From positions 1 to 8,564 of the forward strand of contig JAPLKX010000269.1 in NCBI GenBank assembly GCA_026387845.1: 8,564 bases of DNA, in the 5' to 3' direction. Shown in pieces: positions 1-5,518 of the stretch; within the stretch, counting starts at the first letter, position 1; each line of letters opens with the position of its first letter. The stretch comes from Candidatus Hydrogenedentota bacterium (GTDB lineage Bacteria > Hydrogenedentota > Hydrogenedentia > Hydrogenedentales > SLHB01). The notes beneath the pieces were generated by a model. The model saw only the letters and a program-made list of their open reading frames with translations, had not been told where the DNA came from and searched no databases. Position numbers and translations under genes: made by a program.

Positions 1-3
1 ACT

Positions 4-25
4 GAAGCGGCGAGGACGCCGCTTC
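4..25. repeat. REP-like hairpin (9-bp perfect stem)
   Basis: A perfect 9-bp inverted repeat (gaagcggcg / cgccgcttc) surrounds the 4-nt loop agga. It lies about 80 bp downstream of the stop codon of the minus-strand DUF4432 gene. The aagcggc...gccgctt core recurs at 8168-8186 and, inverted, near 8208-8224, so this is probably a member of a dispersed short palindrome family. It could help end transcription of the minus-strand gene, but no T-tract is visible before the window ends. No gene is seen in 1-106. Confidence 0.5.
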
Positions 26-106
26 CACGGCGCCACCCAGAAGATTGGTCTTCGGCCAGAATCGCCGGGAAACACCGTGTCAGGCACAGAATCTACCGCT
101 GGTCGA

Positions 107-1204
107 TCAGTCCACTGTCGTTTTCACCCGCGCCCGCTCTGCCCGCAGCCGGTCCACTTGCTCTTTGGTCGTGATCGGCCCGAACTCGAGCGTGACGACC
201 TTGCTCTCGCCCGGCTCGAGCGTGTTGAGCAGGCCCTGTTTCTCGTCGACGTCGCGGCCTTCGACGCCGCAGTTGCACGGCTCGAACCCGATCACGTAAT
301 CCTGCTCGCCCATCTGTTTCCACTGGACGAACCGCGGCAACTCTTTCTTGTAATACTTGAGATACACGCCGAACCCCGCGCCCCGGTCAAACCCGTCGTT
401 GACCATGGCCACCGTCACGGAACCGTCTTCCGCCTCCGCCATGTCGTGGTAATAGCACTTCTCCTTGTAGCCATGGGTGGGCGGGTCCATCCGCGCCCAG
501 TTCTCTTTTCCGTCGGCGGCCTCGGCGTCCCTTGGCCTCACGGCCCGGCTCGGCGAGATCATTTCCGACCCGGCATCCAGCGCCGGCCACCCGATGTTGC
601 AATGATACAACAGCATATAGGTAGTATCTTTGAACCCTTCGTTGACGGCCACGTCGTGGATCCAAAACCGGTGCTCGCCAAGCCGCGTCGACACCGTCCG
701 TGTCAAGGTGAGGTTTTCGCCGAACACGGCGGTTTCCCTCATGGTGCCGGTGACGCTCAGGACGTATTCGTTTTCTTCCCACTCCTGCACAATTCGCAGA
801 TCGCGGGCCGGCGTGTTCCCAATCCGGCCGTGCAGGCCAATCCCGCTCAGGGGGCTGTCCGGCCGGGGCGCGCCGACGTTGATCAGCCCGCACGTCGTCA
901 CCAGCCCGCCAAAATAGCTGCGCAGCCACCGGACACCCTCGGGCTCGAAAAACTGGGGCGCCACGTCGCCGGTGGTAGACCGCCACCCCATGGCTTTTCC
1001 CTGGAAGGACGCGGCGGCGATGTCGAGGCACCGGTCCAGCAGGACGGTAAGTTGAAGCCCCACGCCGGTGTGAATGAGCGCGGCGCGCCCCGGCCGCTCG
1101 TTGCCGTCATCAAGCCGGACCGAGCGTACGGCGGCGATCTGGTCGGTGTTCCCGACGCGTTGGCGTAATTCGTTGATTTGATAGTTTTTCCCGTATATAT
1201 TCAT
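107..1204 (-). CDS. DUF4432 family aldose-1-epimerase-like protein
   Basis: The 365-residue product matches my recollection of the DUF4432 family, which has a galactose-mutarotase-like beta-sandwich fold and is presumed to act on a carbohydrate. Family-like stretches are LLDRCLDI (about 55-62), FGGLVTTCGL (98-107), GLHGRIGNTPA (123-133) and GFEPCNCGVEG (306-316). His125 and Glu308 are plausible active-site residues by analogy with aldose epimerases; that is inference. No signal peptide is seen, so the protein is probably cytoplasmic. I chose ATG 1204 over an in-frame ATG at 1297 because GGAGAGG (1217-1211) lies 6 nt upstream of it and the family-like sequence begins there. The upstream 31 codons look like leader DNA. 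The gene is divergent from the HU-type gene. The reaction and substrate cannot be named from sequence. Confidence 0.88.
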   Translation of the reverse strand: MNIYGKNYQINELRQRVGNTDQIAAVRSVRLDDGNERPGRAALIHTGVGLQLTVLLDRCLDIAAASFQGKAMGWRSTTGDVAPQFFEPEGVRWLRSYFGGLVTTCGLINVGAPRPDSPLSGIGLHGRIGNTPARDLRIVQEWEENEYVLSVTGTMRETAVFGENLTLTRTVSTRLGEHRFWIHDVAVNEGFKDTTYMLLYHCNIGWPALDAGSEMISPSRAVRPRDAEAADGKENWARMDPPTHGYKEKCYYHDMAEAEDGSVTVAMVNDGFDRGAGFGVYLKYYKKELPRFVQWKQMGEQDYVIGFEPCNCGVEGRDVDEKQGLLNTLEPGESKVVTLEFGPITTKEQVDRLRAERARVKTTVD

Positions 1205-1268
1205 TCGCGACCTCTCCACAGGCGTTGTTGTATTTACTGGCTTACCAGCCAGACGCGAGACGGCCTGT

Positions 1269-1297
1269 ATGGTAAAGGTCAGGGCGTTTTTTTGCAA
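1269..1297 (-). promoter_or_regulatory. Candidate promoter for the DUF4432 gene
   Basis: On the minus strand TTGCAA (1297-1292) is followed after 17 nt by TACCAT (1274-1269), which matches the sigma70 -10 consensus at four of six positions. A start site near 1262 would give a leader of about 58 nt. That leader would contain a small palindrome (1237-1252, ctggct/agccag) ahead of the GGAGAGG ribosome site. The -10 match is modest. Confidence 0.35.
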
Positions 1298-1341
1298 CCG
1301 GCCGGGCCAGCCATCCGGTTAAGATTCGATATAATAAACAC

Positions 1342-1370
1342 TTGCAACTTTGGGAGAGACCCCTTATAAT
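1342..1370 (+). promoter_or_regulatory. Sigma70-type promoter of the HU-like gene
   Basis: TTGCAA (1342-1347) and a perfect TATAAT (1365-1370) are separated by 17 nt, the optimal spacing. The start site would be near 1377, giving a leader of about 54 nt. A small tcccc...gggga dyad (1370-1392) sits at the start of that leader. This is the best promoter match in the window, which fits an abundant nucleoid protein. Confidence 0.72.
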
Positions 1371-1430
1371 CCCCTCACTGTTGGTTTGGGGAGCAGGATT
1401 ATTTGCCTTATAGGATGGAGGATTTGTCCA

Positions 1431-1802
1431 GTGACGATGACTAAGCGTGAACTCGTGATTCGTGTGGCGAACAAACTGGGGATGACGCAGAGCGACGTTG
1501 CGAAGATTATCGAGGGAGCCTTCGAAACCATCTCACTCAATCTGGCCGAAGGACACCGGTGGGAACTCCGCGATTTTGGGGTTTTCGAAGTAAAGACGCG
1601 TGCGTCACGGATTGGCCGGAATCCTCGAACCGGCGATCAGGTGCCCGTCCCCGAGCGCAAGGTGGTTACGTACCGGCCCGGCAAGAAAATGAAGGACATG
1701 ATTAGTGTTCAGGGTCCCGGGGCGCCCAGCGTAGTTTCCTGGCCCGCTCGAGTGGAAGAACCCACTCAAGCCCCCGGAATGGCCGCAGAAGCCTCAAGCT
1801 GA
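1431..1802 (+). CDS. HU/IHF family DNA-binding protein with C-terminal extension
   Basis: This is a bacterial histone-like protein that bends DNA as a dimer. The sequence begins with the family's helical start (TKRELVIRVANKLGMTQSDV) and continues to the beta-arm motif GRNPRTG (62-68). Pro65 there is the expected DNA-intercalating proline. The usual C-terminal helix YRPGKKMKDMI (81-91) follows. HU proteins are normally about 90-100 residues; this one has 123, with a Pro/Ala/Glu-rich tail from about residue 93. I chose GTG 1431 because GGAGGA (1417-1422) lies 8 nt upstream. ATG 1437 is an alternative with 14-nt spacing. An in-frame TTG at 1350 is excluded because the promoter -10 box lies downstream of it. 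The sequence alone does not separate HU from IHF. Confidence 0.92.
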   Translation: MTMTKRELVIRVANKLGMTQSDVAKIIEGAFETISLNLAEGHRWELRDFGVFEVKTRASRIGRNPRTGDQVPVPERKVVTYRPGKKMKDMISVQGPGAPSVVSWPARVEEPTQAPGMAAEASS

Positions 1803-1908
1803 ACAGCAACAACCACTTAACTACTTATATCGGGGCGCGGGCTCGACAAGCCGGCATCAACAGCTATGTCTGCGCTGATTACGGGACTGGCCACTGAACG
1901 GGGCGACA

Positions 1909-1936
1909 TTGCAGCTAAAGGCTTGGGGAAAATAAT
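1909..1936 (+). promoter_or_regulatory. Candidate promoter of the tsaB operon, possibly leaderless
   Basis: TTGCAG (1909-1914) and AATAAT (1931-1936) are separated by 16 nt. The -10-like box ends 6 nt before the tsaB ATG at 1943, so the predicted transcription start falls on or next to the A of the start codon. There is no well-placed Shine-Dalgarno sequence: GGGGAA at 1925-1930 is too far upstream. The boxes match consensus only partly (three and five of six). Confidence 0.4.
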
Positions 1937-1942
1937 GTTGGG

Positions 1943-2641
1943 ATGATCATCCTTGCCGCGGACACCGGCACCTCCATAAATACCGTCGCGGTATGCGACG
2001 GCGACCGTCTCTTGGCTGAGACCATCGTCGAAACCGGCCGGGCCCACAGCGAAAAACTCCTGCTCACCGTGGATTGGGTACTCGATGAGGCCGGGCTCAC
2101 CCTTGATAAGGTTGAAATGTTAGCCATCGGCATCGGCCCCGGCTCGTTCACGGGTCTTCGCGTCGGCGCGGCCACCTGGAAAGGTCTGGCGTTTGCGCGG
2201 AACCTGCCGTTGGTGGCGGTGCCTTCGCTGGACGCCATGACGCGGCTTGCCCCGTTTTATAACGAGGTGGTGTGCCCGCTGCTCGATGCGCGGATGCACG
2301 AAGTGTTTGGGGCCGTTTACCGGTTCAGTAACGGCCGGCGGGAAAAACTCGTCGCCGATTCGGTATGCCCGGTGGACACCATCCTTGACCTGATACCCGC
2401 ACCGGATCCCATTTTCCTGGGGAATGGCGCAACCCTGTACGGCGACCGGATCCTCGCGAGAATCCCCCGGGCCCGGTTTGCGCCGGCCCTATGCAGCGTT
2501 CCGAGAGCTTCTGCCGTCGCCGCGGAAGCAATTGCGCTGGCCGGGGCGGGAATTTCAACCGACGCCGCAGCGGTTTCCCCGGTGTATCTGCGAAAGTCTC
2601 AGCCTGAAGAAAAAAAGCCGCAGAGCGAGGTCAATCCTTGA
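1943..2641 (+). CDS. tsaB: tRNA threonylcarbamoyladenosine biosynthesis protein TsaB
   Basis: TsaB is the ASKHA-fold partner of TsaD. With TsaE and TsaC it makes the t6A modification at position 37 of ANN-decoding tRNAs in the cytoplasm. The 232-residue length is normal for the family (E. coli protein about 231). The N-terminal strand MIILAADTGTS with Asp7 is present. RAHSEKL (33-39) and the family hallmark GPGSFTGLRVG (65-75) follow. TsaB lacks enzymatic activity itself and serves as a scaffold for TsaD. The ATG at 1943 fits the family N-terminus exactly. It is the first gene of a five-gene operon, and its TGA overlaps the TTG start of rimI. No tsaD, tsaC or tsaE is in the window. The C-terminal end is Lys/Glu-rich. 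Confidence 0.95.
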   Translation: MIILAADTGTSINTVAVCDGDRLLAETIVETGRAHSEKLLLTVDWVLDEAGLTLDKVEMLAIGIGPGSFTGLRVGAATWKGLAFARNLPLVAVPSLDAMTRLAPFYNEVVCPLLDARMHEVFGAVYRFSNGRREKLVADSVCPVDTILDLIPAPDPIFLGNGATLYGDRILARIPRARFAPALCSVPRASAVAAEAIALAGAGISTDAAAVSPVYLRKSQPEEKKPQSEVNP

Positions 2642-3141
2642 TCGAACAAGCCGCAGAGCAACCCTCTGAACTGCGGTTCCGCAAGATTGAGCCGCGCGAC
2701 CTCGACGACGTCCTCGAGATCGAGCAGGAAGCTTTTCCGGAACCGTGGACGCGGGGAATGTTTTGCCAGGAAATATCGAGCGCAATGTCGCACTTTTTTG
2801 TGGCCCTGGTCGACGACGTCCTGGTTGGTTACGTGGGGTTTTGGCAGGTCGCCGACGAGGCGCATATCACCAGTGTGACCGTGCGCAAGGAATACCGCGG
2901 GCGCGGGTACGGCAGAGCGCTGACCAATTTCATCGTCCAGGCCGCCGCACGAGAAGGCCTCACCCGCGCCACGCTCGAGGTGCGCGTCACCAATACCGTC
3001 GCGCAAAACCTCTACAAGAGCCTGGGATTCGAAAAAACGGGAATCCGCAAGAGTTACTACAAAAAGACCAATGAAGACGCCATAATCATGGCGCGAAAAC
3101 TGGATGCGTGCGTATACGAGCCGGAGCACGCCAAGTCGTAG
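2638..3141 (+). CDS. rimI: Ribosomal protein S18-alanine N-acetyltransferase RimI
   Basis: This is a GNAT-fold enzyme that moves an acetyl group from acetyl-CoA to a protein N-terminus, in E. coli that of ribosomal protein S18. The acetyl-CoA pyrophosphate loop RGRGYG is at 87-92. Glu114 and Tyr126 are spaced like the E. coli catalytic Glu103 and Tyr115. The segment NTVAQNLYKSLGF (119-131) is typical of the family. It has 167 residues, slightly longer than E. coli RimI, with short extra ends. The start is TTG 2638, inside a TTGA overlap with the tsaB stop, with GAGG (2627-2630) 7 nt upstream. Adjacency to tsaB is common in bacteria and supports RimI over a generic GNAT enzyme. The true substrate range is inferred from family membership. 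Confidence 0.9.
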   Translation: MIEQAAEQPSELRFRKIEPRDLDDVLEIEQEAFPEPWTRGMFCQEISSAMSHFFVALVDDVLVGYVGFWQVADEAHITSVTVRKEYRGRGYGRALTNFIVQAAAREGLTRATLEVRVTNTVAQNLYKSLGFEKTGIRKSYYKKTNEDAIIMARKLDACVYEPEHAKS

Positions 3142-3170
3142 GCGGTATCGCACGGGGGGACCGTTGCCGG

Positions 3171-3713
3171 ATGTCGGATTTACAGCAGCGCCTCGAGCAA
3201 ATCTCGTTTATTGTCACCGACGTTGACGGCGTCCTGACCGACGGCCGGATGTGGTTCGACGGGGAAGGCGAGCCGTTCCGCTACCTGTGCGCCAGGGACG
3301 GGACGGGGCTGACGCTGTGGCATTTGTCGGGCGGCAAGAGCGCGATCGTGACGGGGCTTGGCAGCAAAGCGCTCGAGACCATCAAGCAACAGTGGCGGTG
3401 CGATGAACTCTGCATGTGGGTAAAAGACAAGGGCCGGGTGTGCCGCGAGATCGCCGCCAAGTACGGCATTGGCGCCGATCAGATGGCCTTCATAGCCGAC
3501 GACATCATCGACCTGCCCGGCATAGAAGCCGTGGGGTTGCCCGTGGCGGTGGCCGACGCCGTGCCCGCCGTCAAACAGGCCTCGAGCCTCGTGCTCGAAT
3601 CGGCGGGCGGGCAAGGGGCGCTGCGTGAACTGGTCGAGATCATCCTGGCGGCGCAGGGCCGGCTCGATGAGACTGTCCAGAAATACATCACACGAAAGGA
3701 CCACCCGATTTGA
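3171..3713 (+). CDS. kdsC: 3-deoxy-D-manno-octulosonate 8-phosphate phosphatase KdsC
   Basis: KdsC is a HAD-superfamily phosphatase that hydrolyses Kdo-8-phosphate to Kdo for lipopolysaccharide inner core synthesis. The catalytic motif DVDGVLTDG (17-25) carries nucleophile Asp17 and acid/base Asp19. The other core residues appear to be Thr61 (motif II), Lys87 (motif III) and Asp110/Asp111 (motif IV). The stretches VGLPVAVADA and GGQGALREL and the AQGRLDE tail are KdsC-like. It has 180 residues, the usual size for a stand-alone cap-less KdsC. Two substitutions stand out: the usual Arg after ITG in motif II is Leu63, and the usual Gly before the motif IV aspartates is Ala109. I chose ATG 3171 because the family sequence starts there and GGGGGGA lies 10 nt upstream. 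The gene starts 29 nt after rimI and overlaps coaE by TTGA. A related HAD phosphatase is a less likely alternative. Confidence 0.88.
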   Translation: MSDLQQRLEQISFIVTDVDGVLTDGRMWFDGEGEPFRYLCARDGTGLTLWHLSGGKSAIVTGLGSKALETIKQQWRCDELCMWVKDKGRVCREIAAKYGIGADQMAFIADDIIDLPGIEAVGLPVAVADAVPAVKQASSLVLESAGGQGALRELVEIILAAQGRLDETVQKYITRKDHPI

Positions 3714-4306
3714 TCCGCATCTACGGCCTGACCGGCGGCACGGGCAGCGGCAAAACCGTGGCCGCAACACGGTTCGAGCAGCACGGCATCTGCGTGATTG
3801 ACGCCGACAAGGCCGGCCACGAACTGCTCGAGCCGGGCGGCGGCGCGTATCAGCAGGTGGTCGAACAGTTCGGCCCGGATGTGCTCACACATGGCCGGGT
3901 CGACCGCGGCAAGCTGGGGCATCTCGTGTTTTCGGACGAGGCCGCCCGCAAAAAGCTCAACGCGATCGTTCATCCGTTAATTTTCCAGGTGATTTCGCGC
4001 CGGTGCGCGGAACTGAGCAGGGAAGGCCACCGGGCCGTCATTATCGACGCGGCCTTGCTGGCGGAAAACGGGGTGCGGGAAAAATGGCTGGACGGCCTGA
4101 TCCTGATAACGGCCCCGCGGGACGTCAGGGTAGCGCGGCTGGTTGCCGCCAGGCTTATCACGCCCAGGCAGGCGCAAGAACGGATCGAGGCGCAGTCCGA
4201 CCCGGACAAAAAACGGCCGCTTGCCGACTGGGTGGTCGACAATAATGGCGATCTGGAGAACTTTTTGGCTACAATCGACGCTATTGCGGGAGAGATCCAT
4301 GCGTAA
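3710..4306 (+). CDS. coaE: Dephospho-CoA kinase CoaE
   Basis: CoaE phosphorylates the 3'-hydroxyl of dephospho-CoA with ATP, the last step of coenzyme A synthesis. The P-loop GGTGSGKT spans residues 9-16. The DAD motif (31-33) expected at the acceptor site is followed by KAGHELL. HPLI (about 87-90), the Arg-rich lid around RLITPRQAQERIEAQ, and the C-terminal ADWVVDNNGDLE are all family features. At 198 residues the length is normal. The start is TTG 3710, overlapping the kdsC stop as TTGA, with AAGGA (3696-3700) 9 nt upstream. The next gene starts 8 nt before the coaE stop. The P-loop has Thr11 where Ile is common (GGIGSGKS), which should be tolerated. Its place beside an acetyl-CoA-using RimI is suggestive but not proof of a link. 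Confidence 0.95.
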   Translation: MIRIYGLTGGTGSGKTVAATRFEQHGICVIDADKAGHELLEPGGGAYQQVVEQFGPDVLTHGRVDRGKLGHLVFSDEAARKKLNAIVHPLIFQVISRRCAELSREGHRAVIIDAALLAENGVREKWLDGLILITAPRDVRVARLVAARLITPRQAQERIEAQSDPDKKRPLADWVVDNNGDLENFLATIDAIAGEIHA

Positions 4307-4781
4307 GATGCTTGTGTGCTCCAAGTGCCGGAAGGTATTTGTGCCCATGTTCGGGGAACAAAAATGCCCGGAGTGCGTTGCCGAACACGAGCAAAGAATC
4401 TTCCTCGTCGAGAATGCCATCTACCGCGGCCTTAAACAGACCGTCGCGGAGATTGTCGAGTACACTCGCCTTCCCGAAGGCGTGGTGATCAAGATCCTCA
4501 AGAGCCAGCGATACCTCACCGAGTCGGTCTCGAGCGAGGCGCATTGCGCCCGATGCAAGAAGGCGCCCGCACAGCCGGGGTCGGAATTCTGCGTCGAGTG
4601 CCGGCTCGAGTTGCATCAGGCAATTGGCCTGCTGGCCAGCGCGCTTTCCGCAAAAATCGGCATGAAACCCTACCGGCCCACCGGCGGCCTCCCTCTCCAC
4701 AACATCCTCGCCGAAGTCCAAAAGAAACGAGACCGGACCTCCGCCGACGCGTTCCGCCCCAGGCAAACAAAAGTGAAGTAG
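4299..4781 (+). CDS. Zinc-ribbon / HTH-like / zinc-ribbon protein (YvyF-like)
   Basis: This 160-residue protein has no function I can name with certainty. It carries two four-cysteine knuckle pairs. The first is Cys7-x2-Cys10-x12-Cys23-x2-Cys26 and the second is Cys83-x2-Cys86-x11-Cys98-x2-Cys101. Both are ideal zinc-ribbon spacings. Between them, residues about 46-73 (TVAEIVEYTRLPEGVVIKIL and neighbours) read as a small helix-turn-helix. The N-terminal ribbon plus such a helical domain resembles the flagellar-operon protein YvyF (TIGR03826), a similarity from memory. No flagellar genes are present here, so I do not use that name. The C-terminus (about 115-160) is basic and probably disordered. 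ATG 4299 lies inside the end of coaE (8-nt overlap) and has GGGAGAG just upstream. Last gene of the operon. Confidence 0.85.
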   Translation: MRKMLVCSKCRKVFVPMFGEQKCPECVAEHEQRIFLVENAIYRGLKQTVAEIVEYTRLPEGVVIKILKSQRYLTESVSSEAHCARCKKAPAQPGSEFCVECRLELHQAIGLLASALSAKIGMKPYRPTGGLPLHNILAEVQKKRDRTSADAFRPRQTKVK

Positions 4782-4812
4782 GCGCGTAAACCCAACCGCG
4801 TCTGTGCTTTTT
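4780..4812 (+). terminator. Candidate intrinsic terminator of the tsaB operon
   Basis: A 7-bp stem (aggcgcg 4780-4786 / cgcgtct 4797-4803, with one G-U pair) around a 10-nt loop is followed by gtgc and a run of five T (4808-4812). It starts at the stop codon of the last operon gene. The stem is short and the T-run is set off by 4 nt, so the call is tentative. Confidence 0.4.
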
Positions 4813-4895
4813 CCCCTCCGTACTACTATCCATCAACTTCCAGCAATTTTTCGCAGAAATCAAAGCCGGCCCAAGATCAAAGCCTGTCATCCTGA

Positions 4896-4948
4896 GCCCG
4901 CCCAGTCAGGGACCTCGATCTTGTTGTAAGGCTGTCCCCTGGGCGGGC
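4896..4948. repeat. 10-bp perfect inverted repeat in spacer
   Basis: gcccgcccag (4896-4905) and ctgggcgggc (4939-4948) are perfect reverse complements separated by 33 nt. The text around them (tgtcatcctgagc, gacctcgatc) looks like the dispersed intergenic repeats seen in many environmental genomes; that resemblance is from memory. There is no T-run after it. The rest of 4813-5020 shows no gene. Its G-rich end (gcgcccctacgttgcg) leads straight into the heptamer array. Confidence 0.45.
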
Positions 4949-5020
4949 GTGAGAATCTCCTCGGTAAAAACAGTGGCGCCCCAAGGGGTCTTGTCCCTCT
5001 GCGCCCCTACGTTGCGTAAA

Positions 5021-5160
5021 ACTTCGCACTTCGCACTTCGCACTTCGCACTTCACACTTCGCACTTCGCACTTCGCACTTCGCACTTCACACTTCGCACT
5101 TCACACTTCGCACTTCACACTTCGCACTTCACACTTCGCACTTCACACTTCGCACTTCAT
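5021..5160. repeat. Heptamer tandem array, 20 copies of acttcgc/acttcac
   Basis: Exactly 20 uninterrupted heptamers span 140 bp. Writing acttcgc as G and acttcac as A, the order is GGGGA GGGGA GAGAGAGAG, and the last unit is acttcat. There are therefore two 35-bp higher-order units followed by five 14-bp units. The array has no purine-rich start site and translates to a simple repetitive peptide in every frame, so I treat it as noncoding. A 13-bp direct repeat (ctccgtactacta) flanks the area at 4816-4828 and 5187-5199. The pattern points to growth by slippage or unequal recombination at more than one unit size. Confidence 0.95.
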
Positions 5161-5238
5161 ACCCGGTTTCGGTTGCGGCTCCGCTGCTCCGTACTACTAA
5201 CCTTCATCTTCTTGTTTTCCCGCGCAGAAATCCGCGCG

Positions 5239-5274
5239 TCTGGGACGCCCCCCGGCAGTTGTGGGGGGTGTCCC
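5239..5274 (+). repeat. Hairpin repeat family I, copy 1 (inverted relative to copies 2 and 3)
   Basis: This 36-bp element matches the reverse complement of the two downstream copies at 34 of 36 positions. It folds as a 12-bp stem (gggacgcccccc / ggggggtgtccc, with one G-U pair) around the loop ggcagttgt. The two differences from the other copies are partners in the same stem position (C-G here, T-A there), so base pairing is kept. Confidence 0.85.
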
Positions 5275-5296
5275 ACTTTTGTTGGCAAGGCTGGCA

Positions 5297-5402
5297 TGTT
5301 CAAAAAAAGGGACACCTCCCACAACTGCCGGGAGGCGTCCCAGACGGGGTGTTCAAAAAAAGGGACACCTCCCACAACTGCCGGGAGGCGTCCCAGACGG
5401 GG
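5297..5402. repeat. Hairpin repeat family I, copies 2 and 3 (tandem 53-bp direct repeat)
   Basis: Two identical 53-bp units, 5297-5349 and 5350-5402, lie back to back. Each has a tgttc-A7 leader and the 36-bp hairpin core (5309-5344 and 5362-5397), with a stem gggacacctccc / gggaggcgtccc and a 9-nt loop. The single imperfect pair is A-C when read on the plus strand but G-U on the minus strand, so an RNA hairpin would be better paired if transcribed from the minus strand. The arrangement resembles REP/BIME clusters of inverted palindromes. No transposase is nearby. Confidence 0.9.
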
Positions 5403-5428
5403 AGTGTCCCTATGTTGGCTTTTTGGTT

Positions 5429-5442
5429 GCGGCCTTGGCCGC
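5429..5442. repeat. Short GC-rich palindrome upstream of the membrane protein gene
   Basis: gcggcc-tt-ggccgc is a perfect 6-bp stem. It sits in a stretch (gctgcgccctccgtgatctccgtgg) that resembles common dispersed intergenic sequence, from memory. No T-tract follows. The rest of 5403-5503 shows nothing else I can call. Confidence 0.35.
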
Positions 5443-5503
5443 GCTGCGCCCTCCGTGATCTCCGTGGTTTATTCTCTATTCGCTAATACTGTTCCTGCTT
5501 CGG

Positions 5504-5509
5504 TACAAT
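5504..5509 (+). promoter_or_regulatory. Candidate -10 box for the membrane protein gene, possibly leaderless
   Basis: TACAAT ends 9 nt before ATG 5519, so transcription would start about 2-3 nt from, or at, the start codon. No good -35 box (cgctaa at the 17-nt position) and no Shine-Dalgarno sequence are visible upstream. Either the mRNA is leaderless or the true promoter is farther upstream and translation starts without a canonical ribosome site. Confidence 0.3.
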
Positions 5510-5518
5510 CTGTGCACG

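Noticed and set aside
77..1168. Long plus-strand open frame opposite the DUF4432 gene
   Set aside because: It is antisense to a well-supported gene. Its translation is rich in His, Pro and Arg with no recognisable family, as expected of a GC-rich shadow frame.
1350..1430. Upstream in-frame TTG start for the HU-like gene
   Set aside because: It lies at the promoter, with TATAAT at 1365-1370 downstream of it, and the added residues do not match the family.
1803..1942. Terminator after the HU-like gene
   Set aside because: The only stem (around 1836-1856) is mismatched and lacks a T-run, so no terminator is called.
5021..5160. CRISPR-like array
   Set aside because: The units are contiguous 7-mers with no unique spacers and no cas genes, so this is a simple tandem repeat.
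4949..5200. Open frame through the heptamer array (plus) and its minus-strand counterpart
   Set aside because: The peptide is only the translated heptamer. A 7-bp unit gives a repeat every seven residues in any frame. There is no ribosome site or homologous family.
5261..5486. Short open frames in the 53-bp repeat region
   Set aside because: They translate the repeated DNA and have no start signals.
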